Assembly: GCF_017942085.1 (NCBI RefSeq)
Contig: NZ_JAGKSP010000002.1
Coordinates: 868,001-932,000 of the forward strand
Direction: 5' to 3'
Length of the DNA stretch: 64,000 bases
From: Paenibacillus lignilyticus
GTDB taxonomy: Bacteria; Bacillota; Bacilli; Paenibacillales; Paenibacillaceae
The stretch's first letter is position 1. Each line of letters begins with the position of its first letter. Shown piece after piece: positions 54,206 to 62,802 of this stretch. The notes under the pieces are model-generated. The model searched no databases. It saw nothing but the letters and a program-made list of their open reading frames with translations, and was not told the DNA's origin. A program made the position numbers and the translations under genes.

Positions 54206-54311
54206 CTTCTGGCTTTGAGGGTTTACCCATATGTTCTTGACCTAGGAAGTTTCGGCTAACAGTGTATTTACGAACTTCGAGAAAATTATCAATTTTTAAG
54301 TATTCGCGAAG

Positions 54312-55220
54312 TTATTGAACAATCCTCCCTCTAGCAACCAACGGCATCATTACCCTAAAGAGCAAAGCTCGTAGGCGTTTTCTGCCTCTCTTCGTTATCT
54401 TGGTCTGTCCTTTGTGTGTGCCGGATGAATTTGTTTTCAAATTCAATCCAGCAAGCTTCGAAATCTGCTTGGGGTGACGGTACTGGCTAATGTCACCTAC
54501 CTCCGCAAGGAACCCTGCGACGGTGTCTCTTCCAATCCCCTTCATCGCTAGTAATTGCGGCACATGAGGAATCTGTATGAGTAATTCATCCAATCTTGCT
54601 TCCAACTCTTCGAGCTTGTTATGAAGCCACTCATACTGGGTAAGCAAGAGCTTAAGCTCCATTTTGATCCGACCTAGACCGAGACGCTTTGCAACTACTC
54701 TCAGGTGCTGTAGCAAGGATTCTTCCGGCACTTGAACAAGCTGCGGCAGTAAATAGAGGCTCAGCATTTGGATGGCAGACTTGCATTCCCAATCCTTAAA
54801 TACCGTTAGAAACTCTGGAAAGTACCGATCTAGCCGGTTATGGACACGTGCTTGGACCACGCAAAGGTCAGTCGTTAGGTGATCGCGAATCTTCATCGCT
54901 TCCCTCAGTTCCGCATAAATGCCCTGAGGAAGGCTTGGTACGGCGTATCTCCCGTCTTTGACCAGTTGTGCAATGACCTTCGCATCTTTAATGTCATTTT
55001 TAGTTGGAGAATTGTCGTCTAACTCTTTGCTCTTCTTTACGTGCAACGGATTCACAACACCGTACTTAACTTGCTTTTCTCTCAGAAAATGAGCAAGGTT
55101 CAGCCAGTAGTGACCGGTTGGTTCCATGCCAACAATAACGTCTTGGAAACCTTGTTCCGTTAAGATCTTATGATACCAGCTCACAAACAACTCGAAGCCT
55201 GCCAGGTTATTTTCAAACAT
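54312..55220 (-). mobile_element. IS110-family transposase, N-terminally truncated (element 3)
   Basis: 302 residues. DVIVGMEPTGHYWLNLAHFL and LDDNSPTKNDIKDAKVIAQL are the middle DEDD blocks, and LLAMKGIGRDTVAGFLAEVG with SKLAGLNLKTNSSGTHKGQT is the Transposase_20 part. About 45 residues with the first catalytic Asp are missing; stops lie just upstream of the ATG. A hairpin AACTTCGCGAA/TTCTCGAAGTT (54265-54310) follows the stop. Confidence 0.85.
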
Positions 55221-55560
55221 AATTGAACGCCCACAAGCTCTTTATCACTTCATGGGGCGGCAGCCCTCGTCAAGTTCATATTCATTCGTTGTCCGGGATG
55301 ACCACTGTGAACGACGGACACTCGCGGGGGACACTACCATCAGTTTGAAGGCTTTACGACGGTCGATGGCCGCAACCCGCATTCTCATGGCTACAACGGG
55401 CAAACAGGCGTAGACGTCAGTAGCATGTAAGCATTACAGGTTCATTACCTCAACTAGAAAAGCAGCGAAGCACGGCTTTTTTGCATCTCCCTTCCTATAA
55501 CGAAAAAGCAGCCGAGCATTCTAGCCAGCTGCTTCAGGTTTTTGATTTATCGTCTCTATT
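55221..55560. other. Non-coding stretch upstream of IS110 element 3
   Basis: No convincing gene. It is GC-rich near the transposase and may hold the non-coding end of the element (in the IS110 group the bridge RNA lies upstream of the transposase). A weak hairpin with GCAGCCGAG...CAGCTGCTT lies near 55507-55535. Confidence 0.35.
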
Positions 55561-55569
55561 CTATATGTG

Positions 55570-55594
55570 AAAAAGGCGCCTTTATGGGCGCCTC
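55570..55594 (-). terminator. Rho-independent terminator
   Basis: AGGCGCC pairs with GGCGCCT around a short loop, followed by TTTTT on the minus strand, right after the SRPBCC gene. Confidence 0.85.
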
Positions 55595-55602
55595 GATTAT
55601 TC

Positions 55603-56028
55603 TTATGATGCTTCCGTATAACGTTTGAAACTATCCATAATCGCTTGCCAGCCCGCCTGTTGGAATTCAACGGGGTGAGTGCTCTCGGGGTCGAAGATTT
55701 CAACGACCTTAGTGGCCTCGCCTTGATCGACGAACGCAATATCCACTTTCCGTCCGTCTCCCAATGTGTAGGCAATCGTCTCATGCAGCTCCACTTCGTC
55801 GTAAATTCCGCTAAAATCAAAACCCATGCTGCCATCCTTCGCTTCCATCCTTGTCAGGAATTCGCCTCCGACCCGCAAGTCGTTCTCCGCTCTTGGCGCA
55901 TGCCATTCCTCGGATGGTTGATTCCACTTCGTAATGTGGTCAGGCTCGGTCCAATAGCTCCATACTTTTGCTACAGGGGCTTGAACGACGGTCTCTACGG
56001 TTACTTTCGTTGGATTGCTTGTTTCCAT
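55603..56028 (-). CDS. SRPBCC/AHSA1-domain protein
   Basis: 141 residues of the Bet v 1-like fold: VETVVQAPVAKVWSYWTEPD at the start, WHAPRAENDLRVGGEFLTRM in the middle and GWQAIMDSFKRYTEA at the end, as in Activator-of-Hsp90-homologue (AHSA1) proteins. It may bind a small hydrophobic ligand. ATG 56028 has AAAGAGG upstream. It follows the ECF sigma gene and is likely co-transcribed. Confidence 0.85.
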   Translation of the reverse strand: METSNPTKVTVETVVQAPVAKVWSYWTEPDHITKWNQPSEEWHAPRAENDLRVGGEFLTRMEAKDGSMGFDFSGIYDEVELHETIAYTLGDGRKVDIAFVDQGEATKVVEIFDPESTHPVEFQQAGWQAIMDSFKRYTEAS

Positions 56029-56094
56029 TGTGAAGGACACCTCTTTACGGGAATTTTGTTTCTCACTAATATAGACGAACGCCAATCTCCGAAT

Positions 56095-57051
56095 TCATCG
56101 GTCTATTTGTTCCGGAAGCCCTAATCGGGAAAATAATTTTGCATTTATGAAATTTTGAACATGGAAGATCCGATTATCTTTCTCTTCAATCACGTGAATG
56201 CCCCAAGGCACCAGGACGGATGTCTCCTTACCTGGCACATACTGCGCCAGAGCGGGATAACCACCATTCACTGTCGTTGGCAAAAATTTGGACCCCTCGC
56301 AATGCCAGCGCGTAAGCGCAAAAAACGCGGACAAATCTTCTTGCCCGCTTATCCACATGGCGAAAGGCGGCATGGACATACAACCTTCCTCATGGAACAA
56401 CGACACAAGCGCTTGGATATCGAATTGCTCAAACGCTTCCACATATCGCGAGAGAAGATTTTGGTCGGGATTGACATCCATCTTGCTAAATTCGTCGGAG
56501 CGAAGCCGCGTTCGGTCCATCGTCTCCCTGGCTCGTTGCAAGGCGCTGTTCGCCGCTGCCGGCGACATTCCCAATGTTTCCGCAATTTGTTTCGAAGACC
56601 ATTCAAAGACATCCCTCAGAATAAGAACCGCGCGTTGACGAGGCGGCAAGGTTTGCAAGAGTGCGATAAAGCAGAACTGAAGGGTATCCTTGCGAACGAG
56701 AGCATCTTCCGGATTTTCTCCGAATTCAGGTGAGGGCCAAATCCAGGACGAATCTGGCAGCGTTTCGTTCGGTTCGACAATCTTGACCGCCGGATCGGAC
56801 AGGTCAACGGGAAGCGTACGGCGCTTCGCTTGCCTCAGCTTGTCCAGGCATAAGTTCGACGCTATGCGGTAGATCCATGTTTTAATGGATGAGTCCTGCC
56901 TGAAACGATCCCAGCTCTGCCATGCCCGAATATAGGTTTCCTGTACAGCATCGTCCGCATCATCAATGGATCCCAACATTCGATAACAATACGAGGTTAA
57001 CCCCGGCTTGTAGCTCTCAAATAACTTCATATCAAAAGCGGCTTCGTTCAT
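56095..57051 (-). CDS. ECF sigma factor with C-terminal SnoaL/NTF2-like domain
   Basis: 318 residues. Sigma region 2 (CYRMLGSIDDADDAVQETYI), region 4 (LPPRQRAVLILRDVFEWSSK, then QIAETLGMSPAAANSALQRA) and a 110-residue SnoaL-like tail (LLSRYVEAFEQFDIQALVSL) are all present. Such fused ECFs lack a classical anti-sigma and the tail is thought to regulate activity. It is followed by the SRPBCC gene. Confidence 0.85.
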   Translation of the reverse strand: MNEAAFDMKLFESYKPGLTSYCYRMLGSIDDADDAVQETYIRAWQSWDRFRQDSSIKTWIYRIASNLCLDKLRQAKRRTLPVDLSDPAVKIVEPNETLPDSSWIWPSPEFGENPEDALVRKDTLQFCFIALLQTLPPRQRAVLILRDVFEWSSKQIAETLGMSPAAANSALQRARETMDRTRLRSDEFSKMDVNPDQNLLSRYVEAFEQFDIQALVSLFHEEGCMSMPPFAMWISGQEDLSAFFALTRWHCEGSKFLPTTVNGGYPALAQYVPGKETSVLVPWGIHVIEEKDNRIFHVQNFINAKLFSRLGLPEQIDR

Positions 57052-57274
57052 CTTCGCCTCCTAAGGTCGATCTACTTGAAACGTCCTCCATCCATCATAT
57101 TCGAATCATCCGGCAGCCACAAGGCGAAACGGCTACGCCGCCTGTCGTTAGTTGAGAAAACGGCAACCTTAGCATTCCTTTAGTTAAATCCAGTTTGTTA
57201 AATAAGAATTTCTTGCCGAACCTATCAATGTACACTACTATCAAAACAGTGCAATACTAAAGGTGGTGACTTCC

Positions 57275-58192
57275 TTGAAGTTAGAGAGATTAATATCAAT
57301 TATCTATATGCTGCTTAATAATGATGTGGTATCTGCATCTGAATTGTCGTGCAAGTACGGTGTTTCGCAAAGAACAATTTACAGGGACATTGAGGCGATC
57401 TGTGCGGCGGGCATTCCTGTTGTCTCCTACCAAGGCGTAAACGGCGGGTATGGAATCATGAAGGAATACAAGATGGATAAAAGCCTACTCAGCTCCGACG
57501 ATATTGCCTCCTTAATCACCTTGCTCAAGTCCACGACAACCGTATTTGAAGATGTGCGGGCACATGATACGATACAACGACTGAAGACCGTTCAGACTGA
57601 GAACAGCAGAGCACCGAGCCTGACGATGGATCTTGGCAGTTGGAGATCCTATACTTCCCATCTCCGTACGCTGCACTCTGCCATTAATGCCCGCCAGCTT
57701 GTCCACTTTCATTATATGAATGCCAAGGACGAACGTCAGGATCGCATAGTCGAGCCTGTCAGTCTTCTGCTAAAATACGACGCCTGGTATTTGTATGGCT
57801 ACTGCCGCTCCAGGGACGATTATCGGGTGTTCAAATTAACGAGAATGTCGAAGCTTGCTGTCTTACCGGAATTGTTCGAGCGGCATCATAATATCCGCAC
57901 CGAGGATATTTTATCCGGCGGCGGCAAGAATCAGGAGCAAACCGAATATGCCGTCATTCATTTCACTGCTGGCTCGCTTGCAACCGTGTTGGATGAATTT
58001 TATTTGGATGAGAAGCAGTTTAATGAAGACGGTTCTCTTTTGTTAACAATTGTTAAGGCAATTGACACGGATTGGCTAATTGAGAAATTGCTCAGTTTTG
58101 GCGAGGACGCAGTTGTACTTGAACCTCAATCACTCAGGCAAAGGATAAAAGATAAAATTGGGAAAATGTTAAATCGCTATGAAGAAGTGTGA
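57275..58192 (+). CDS. HTH/WYL-domain transcriptional regulator
   Basis: 305 residues. A DeoR-type winged helix (LKLERLISIIYMLLNNDVVS, then SCKYGVSQRTIYRDIEAI) is followed by a WYL domain (IVEPVSLLLKYDAWYLYGYC) and C-terminal extension. The TTG at 57275, 8 bases after AAGGTGG, gives the usual KLERL start. WYL domains bind ligands or nucleotides. Target genes are not evident; the divergent ECF operon is one option. Confidence 0.85.
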   Translation: MKLERLISIIYMLLNNDVVSASELSCKYGVSQRTIYRDIEAICAAGIPVVSYQGVNGGYGIMKEYKMDKSLLSSDDIASLITLLKSTTTVFEDVRAHDTIQRLKTVQTENSRAPSLTMDLGSWRSYTSHLRTLHSAINARQLVHFHYMNAKDERQDRIVEPVSLLLKYDAWYLYGYCRSRDDYRVFKLTRMSKLAVLPELFERHHNIRTEDILSGGGKNQEQTEYAVIHFTAGSLATVLDEFYLDEKQFNEDGSLLLTIVKAIDTDWLIEKLLSFGEDAVVLEPQSLRQRIKDKIGKMLNRYEEV

Positions 58193-58269
58193 CACTATGC
58201 TGTCATACTTCTTTTTTTATAATAAAACCGTTCGATCGATCACCATTTATTTAAAGGGAAGTGATTTAG

Positions 58270-58440
58270 TTGTTAGATCATTCTTTTTTTTATGAAGAAC
58301 AGACTAGACTGAGAAATTGGGAGCTTAAAAAAATCGATAAACATGCTTGGAAGTATTATCAGATTGAACAGAAGACGCCTAAGCTACCTCTGTTTCATAT
58401 GATTTCGCTGCTGGCTTTCTTTCAAAAGCGGAAACTATAA
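58270..58440 (+). CDS. Small hypothetical protein (56 aa, TTG start)
   Basis: The frame LLDHSFFYEEQTRLRNWELK through KIDKHAWKYYQIEQKTPKLP to FFQKRKL has normal codon use and high aromatic content. The TTG follows GGGAAGTGATTTAG. Too short to assign; function unknown. Confidence 0.45.
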   Translation: MLDHSFFYEEQTRLRNWELKKIDKHAWKYYQIEQKTPKLPLFHMISLLAFFQKRKL

Positions 58441-58516
58441 AATCTTTACTCGGAGATAAAGAGTGTGGAGTTTATCGCCGGCATCAGTAGCCAATTAAAG
58501 AAGAGGCCGTGATGTG

Positions 58517-58547
58517 AACTGACACCTGCTCCTTGCAGGTGTCAGTT
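58517..58547 (+). terminator. Perfect hairpin terminator
   Basis: AACTGACACCTGC pairs with GCAGGTGTCAGTT around TCCTT, followed by TTCG. It ends the plus-strand unit and may also serve the convergent WYL gene. Confidence 0.85.
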
Positions 58548-58582
58548 TTCGTTGGAAAAAAGGCTGAATGGGGAAAAACCGC

Positions 58583-59527
58583 TCATTGATAGCGAGCCAA
58601 CATCTCCGAGAGCCTCCGCCGAATCGAATTCTTTAATTCTGCCGGTTCTTCCAATTCAGCTTCATTTCCTAGTCCGATGAAGAAATCCGTGTAAAAAGAA
58701 ATGTCTCCGCGCGACACTTTGTTATCGATTGTACCGCTTCCGTCTTCGCGCACGCGGAGCAGAGGAGCGAGCCACAATTCGGATTCGCACCGCTGGACAC
58801 CGGCTCTGCTCAGCTCCGCGCGAAGGCGTATCGGCTCTCTCGGCTCCGCTGACGCACGACGGCTAAGGCTTACGTCGCCTAGATCGAGCGGCGCAGTGCC
58901 GGATTCGTCATAAGCCGCCTCGCCAATTCGGTCGCATCTGAACACGCGCAACCCCTGGCGCAGGAAACAATAAGCCGTACAATACCAAAAACCGTTGTTT
59001 GCGTAAATACAGACCGGCTGAATCCGGCGACTGCTCTCCCCTTCTTCCTTCGACTCGTATTTGACTGCGAGTACCTTCCGGTGTACGGCAGCGTCAAGAA
59101 GAGTGGCCAAGCAGGGCGCGTCTCCCCGCCTTGTCGGTGTAATGAAGTCGACCCGGTTTTTCATGCCGTCGATCCGATCCCGGACGTCCCCGGGCATATG
59201 AAGGTAGAACTTGCTCAGCGCCGAGGCGGATTCCGCTTCGAACGGCAACGAGGAGTAATGGCGCAGGGCATGCACCGCAAAGAACATCGCCACGGCCTCT
59301 TCCTCCGTGAAAGCGATCGGAGGCAGCACCCGCTCCCTTACAACCTGATACCCTCCATGCGGCCCTACTTCCGAGTAGAGCGGTACCCCCAGCTCGCTAA
59401 GCTCCTGCAAATCCCTTAGAATCGTGCGTTTGGAGACGCCGAATTCGTCGGCAAGCTCCTGAACTTTGAACCGCCGCTTCCGGTTAACGGTCATCATCAT
59501 TTCCATCAATCTTTTGGACTTGGACAT
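58583..59527 (-). CDS. HTH/WYL-domain transcriptional regulator (YobV-like)
   Basis: 314 residues. The winged helix RRFKVQELADEFGVSKRTIL is followed by a WYL domain (IQPVCIYANNGFWYCTAYCF) and a regulator C-terminus. ATG 59527 follows AAGGTGATCAGG. It is divergent from an MFS transporter, with an inverted repeat in between, so it likely controls that gene. Confidence 0.88.
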   Translation of the reverse strand: MSKSKRLMEMMMTVNRKRRFKVQELADEFGVSKRTILRDLQELSELGVPLYSEVGPHGGYQVVRERVLPPIAFTEEEAVAMFFAVHALRHYSSLPFEAESASALSKFYLHMPGDVRDRIDGMKNRVDFITPTRRGDAPCLATLLDAAVHRKVLAVKYESKEEGESSRRIQPVCIYANNGFWYCTAYCFLRQGLRVFRCDRIGEAAYDESGTAPLDLGDVSLSRRASAEPREPIRLRAELSRAGVQRCESELWLAPLLRVREDGSGTIDNKVSRGDISFYTDFFIGLGNEAELEEPAELKNSIRRRLSEMLARYQ

Positions 59528-59563
59528 CCTGATCACCTTCTTAGCAATGTTTAAATGATTCAA

Positions 59564-59605
59564 TGACATATTCTGTCACTATTATGTTTTACGATAATGA
59601 CAGAA
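59564..59605. promoter_or_regulatory. Inverted repeats in the WYL/MFS divergent promoter
   Basis: TTCTGTCA (59571-59578) and TGACAGAA (59598-59605) form an inverted pair extended by ATTAT/ATAA, and TGACA at 59564-59568 adds a third half-site. Position between the regulator and exporter suggests an operator. Confidence 0.55.
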
Positions 59606-59635
59606 AGCAACACTAATCTATAGGAGTGATCTACA

Positions 59636-60826
59636 GTGAGTAAGTATACCGTACTCTTCTTTCTCATCATGTTCATGATCGGAACCGATACGTTCATGAT
59701 CTCTCCCTTGCTCCCGACGCTGCAAGTGAAATTCGGCGTGTCGACGGGGAGCGCCGGATGGATGCTTGGCGCCTACACGCTAAGCTCGGCCGTCTTCGCC
59801 CTAATCGCCGGGCCTCTGTCCGACGGCTGGAACCGGAGAACCGTTCTGCTTTGCGGCTTACTCGGATTCTCCATCTCGACGGCTCTATGCGGATTCGCGG
59901 ATAGTTTCTGGACGATGTGCCTGTTCCGTTTCCTTGCGGGCATTAGCGCGGCGTTTACTGCACCGCAGGTGTGGGCTTCCATCCCCACCGTCGTATCTCC
60001 GGCCAAAATAGCGAAGACAATGGGCATTGCCTTTTCGGGAATCGCCGCATCCCAAGCGCTTGGCGTGCCGATCGGAAGCTGGCTTGCAACCTCGAACTGG
60101 TCCGTTCCGTTCTGGACGATCGGATTCGCTTCGCTGCTGCTCGTCGTCTTCGCATTCTTATTGCTGCCCGACATAAAGCCAAGCGCGACCATGGGGGAGC
60201 GGACATCGATTCTTAGGCGGTATGTCCCGCTGATCACAAGCGGCAAGGCAAGGAGCGGTTTCGTTGCCTACCTGCTCCTTCACTTAGCAGTCGGCACCTC
60301 GTTCGCTTTCGTCGGTAAATGGATGGCCGATACCTTCGCGCTTTCAGTCGGGCAGATCGGTACCGTGGTGATCTTCCTCGGCTTTGGCAATCTGTTCGGA
60401 AGCATGATCAGTTCTTATTTCTCTCGAAAACTGGGCAATACGAATACGATTGCCACGGGAATGCTGCTGCTCGTAGCATTGTACGCGGTCGTGCCCCAGC
60501 TAACGAGCGTCACATCCGTGAGAATCGTCTATCTGATCATTTTCACAACTCTCGGGATCGTTTTCCCGATCATTATAGGTGTACTCACTTCGCTCAACGC
60601 TTCCATCCGAGGAACAATCTCCAGTCTGACCAACTCGACGATGAACGGCGCTAACACACTAGGCGCTTGGGTTGCCGGCTTGCTCTATGTCCAGTTCGGC
60701 GGCTATTCGTCGATTGGCATGTTCTCCGCGGTATGTATGGCGCTCTCGCTTGGAACGCTCCTGTTAGGCGGCGTTTTCGGGAGGAAAACGGTTCGTTCAG
60801 ACACGGAGTCCGCCTCTGCTTCTTAA
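59636..60826 (+). CDS. MFS transporter, drug-exporter (DHA1) type
   Basis: 396 residues with twelve predicted membrane helices. The loop GPLSDGWNRRTVLL (about 62-75) is the MFS motif A, and GVPIGSWLATSNWSVPFWTI is the motif C region. The GTG start follows TAGGAGTG. A proton-driven exporter of unknown substrate, controlled by the divergent WYL regulator (inference). Confidence 0.88.
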   Translation: MSKYTVLFFLIMFMIGTDTFMISPLLPTLQVKFGVSTGSAGWMLGAYTLSSAVFALIAGPLSDGWNRRTVLLCGLLGFSISTALCGFADSFWTMCLFRFLAGISAAFTAPQVWASIPTVVSPAKIAKTMGIAFSGIAASQALGVPIGSWLATSNWSVPFWTIGFASLLLVVFAFLLLPDIKPSATMGERTSILRRYVPLITSGKARSGFVAYLLLHLAVGTSFAFVGKWMADTFALSVGQIGTVVIFLGFGNLFGSMISSYFSRKLGNTNTIATGMLLLVALYAVVPQLTSVTSVRIVYLIIFTTLGIVFPIIIGVLTSLNASIRGTISSLTNSTMNGANTLGAWVAGLLYVQFGGYSSIGMFSAVCMALSLGTLLLGGVFGRKTVRSDTESASAS

Positions 60827-60907
60827 GCCAATAGGAATTCGATCGCTAGACTCGTCTATTGGAAGCGAAAAGAAAGGGTATTCTAAGAATAAATGCCCTT
60901 AAATTGT

Positions 60908-60941
60908 AGAGAAACCTACGGTTTATACGTCAGGTTTCTCT
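60908..60941. terminator. Hairpin after the MFS gene
   Basis: AGAGAAACCT pairs with AGGTTTCTCT around 14 bases. It lies 80 bases after the MFS stop, followed by CAATAAATAA. Confidence 0.55.
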
Positions 60942-60950
60942 CAATAAATA

Positions 60951-61010
60951 AAGGAGCAGCTGCCGCCGGCAAACTACTCCTTGGTTCGTTCAACTATCGT
61001 GTCCGTTCGT
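60951..61010 (+). repeat. Hairpin-plus-tail intergenic repeat, copy 4 (degenerate)
   Basis: AAGGAGCAGCTGCC...CTACTCCTT hairpin, then CAACTATCGTGTCCGTTCG, a variant of the ATAGTGTCCCGTTAGC tail. Confidence 0.5.
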
Positions 61011-61023
61011 TTACTACAACATG

Positions 61024-61587
61024 TCATCGTTGAATCTTTGCAAAAATGAATGTGTCCCTCAATTCGCTTCCGTCAACCGATAAATCTTCGTTCTTGATTG
61101 TACCCTCTAGTTCAAAGTGTAATCGCTCAGGTATTAACTTACTTTTCGTGTTTTTTGTATCACAACGTATTTCCAACCTTCGGGCATTCAACTGACTAAA
61201 AGCAAAATCACAAATACCTTTAACTGCTTCAGTCATATACCCATTGCTACTGAAACGAGTATCTATCCAATACCCAATTTCAAATTTACGTACATCCCAA
61301 TCTATGTTATGTAGGCTTGACGTAGCAACAAATTGTCCCGTTTCTTTCAAAAAGACAAGGAATCTTAGATTCTCGCGACTTAAAAATCTTGCATGCGCCT
61401 CTCTAACTGCAAGTTCAATATCATATTCGGATTGTTCATTCTGTAGAAACTTCAACCAAGGTTTCAACTCATCTATCGAAGCAGTAACGGCTTCAAACAC
61501 AACCTTACCATCCCCTGGTTTCGGCATTCTAATTACTAATCGATCAGTATGAAACTCATCTGGAAAATCAATCATAATTGGATTCAT
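61024..61587 (-). CDS. GNAT N-acetyltransferase (RimJ/RimL type)
   Basis: 187 residues. TDRLVIRMPKPGDG at the start and FEIGYWIDTRFSSNGYMTEA (about 103-122), with the acetyl-CoA-binding SSNG turn, fit the RimJ/RimL branch. Substrate may be a protein N-terminus or a small amine. A strong AAAGGGGGGG site precedes the ATG. Confidence 0.85.
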   Translation of the reverse strand: MNPIMIDFPDEFHTDRLVIRMPKPGDGKVVFEAVTASIDELKPWLKFLQNEQSEYDIELAVREAHARFLSRENLRFLVFLKETGQFVATSSLHNIDWDVRKFEIGYWIDTRFSSNGYMTEAVKGICDFAFSQLNARRLEIRCDTKNTKSKLIPERLHFELEGTIKNEDLSVDGSELRDTFIFAKIQR

Positions 61588-61660
61588 AAAATCCCCCCCT
61601 TTGGTTTATTTCTATCATACAAAACACCCATAACCTAATGCACCGAAAAATTTGCTAAAC

Positions 61661-62068
61661 TTATTCCACATACCTTACTTTAAACAGACATGAAATCATC
61701 GAATATCCGCATATTAAACCTACGAAAAACTGGCCGTTATTACTCATTACCTTTAGAAATGGTTGGACTAGAGGTAAGTTAGTATAGAATGCGAGAACAA
61801 AATAGAATAACATAACAAAACTGATTGCAAATACAGCAAGCTTGCCGCTATCTAAACGAACATGCTTTGGAATTCCATGAATAAAAGCCAAATACATGCC
61901 AGAGAATACAGAAACTAATATCGGAATCCATAAATGATATCCCCGAATATTAAATGTATTTGATGACCATTCATGAGCAAATTCAAGTAACGTACTTGAA
62001 TAATAGATTAGTAAAATCGCTCCGATTGACCAAATAACAGAGTAAAGTTTTCTTGCGTGTTTTTTCAC
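61661..62068 (-). CDS. Four-segment membrane protein, hypothetical
   Basis: 135 residues with four hydrophobic segments (VIWSIGAILLIYY, WIPILVSVFSGMYLAFI, AVFAISFVMLFYFVLAF and FFVGLICGYSMISCLF). It lies 14 bases after the lipoprotein gene, so probably in one operon. Function unknown. Confidence 0.7.
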   Translation of the reverse strand: MKKHARKLYSVIWSIGAILLIYYSSTLLEFAHEWSSNTFNIRGYHLWIPILVSVFSGMYLAFIHGIPKHVRLDSGKLAVFAISFVMLFYFVLAFYTNLPLVQPFLKVMSNNGQFFVGLICGYSMISCLFKVRYVE

Positions 62069-62082
62069 TTTTCACTCCTCCT

Positions 62083-62460
62083 TTACTGGACTTTTAAGTC
62101 TTCACCAATTAGCTTTATACCTTCATAAATGACACCTTCATCATAATTCTTGATATCAAAATAACCCTCATAATACTCCCAAACATCTGGACGATTGGAA
62201 TACTTAGCAACAGTGTCCAATATACGATTGAATAAAATGGAGGCTTCAGCTTCTGTCGGATGTCCCTCAACCATAAGCCTGAATTTCACAGTCTTTTTAC
62301 CGTCAAATGATGACGCTGTAGTTTCGATCTCCTGGAGTTGTCTGAAATCGTGTTCCGTTTTCCCGACTGCATCGCCTATATCTATGTTTGTTTTTTCATT
62401 GCAAGCGACTGTTACAACTAATAGAATTATCGAGAGGATGAACAGGTTCATTCTATTCAT
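62083..62460 (-). CDS. Small lipoprotein, hypothetical
   Basis: 125 residues. The signal ends in a lipobox TVAC (about Cys20), followed by a soluble alpha/beta domain (KTVKFRLMVEGHPTEAEASI, later YYEGYFDIKNYDEGVIYEG). ATG 62460 after AGGAGG is chosen. It probably sits on the outer face of the membrane. Family not recognised. Confidence 0.7.
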   Translation of the reverse strand: MNRMNLFILSIILLVVTVACNEKTNIDIGDAVGKTEHDFRQLQEIETTASSFDGKKTVKFRLMVEGHPTEAEASILFNRILDTVAKYSNRPDVWEYYEGYFDIKNYDEGVIYEGIKLIGEDLKVQ

Positions 62461-62566
62461 CAAATTATTACCTCCTATTCATCTTAAATTATGAAATCTT
62501 TTCCACTCCATATAAGACGAAATACAGTCATGGAAGTTGCGTTTTGGGGCTGAATAGATAAATAAA

Positions 62567-62594
62567 GGCATCCGATTAAATATAATCGGATGCC
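62567..62594 (-). terminator. Perfect hairpin terminator
   Basis: GGCATCCGATTA pairs with TAATCGGATGCC; TTTATTTAT follows on the minus strand. It is downstream of the ABC-ATPase scrap. Confidence 0.8.
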
Positions 62595-62622
62595 TTCTTT
62601 ACATGATTGATGAATCGTTCCG

Positions 62623-62802
62623 TTACTCCGCAACGCGCACATATATCCGATCACCATGCTTTTCTACCACCACAGGCGCCTCGAAAAACTCGCTGAGACC
62701 GTTCGTCGTCAGGACGTCTTCCGTTCTCCCGCTGCGCACTACCTCGCCGCCTCTTATGAGCAGCGCATGCGTAAACACCGGCAATATCTCTTCCGTATGA
62801 CA
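62623..62802 (-). pseudogene. ABC transporter ATPase, C-terminal scrap
   Basis: Open after a stop, the minus strand reads CHTEEILPVFTHALLIRGGE then VVRSGRTEDVLTTNGLSEFF. This is the H-loop and C-terminus of a YlmA/ModF-like ABC ATPase. Walker and signature motifs are absent. Its terminator is preserved. Confidence 0.7.

Noticed and set aside
52014-55220. Composite transposon made of two identical IS copies
   Set aside because: The two IS110 transposases are clearly different proteins and both are truncated, so they do not form a matched pair.
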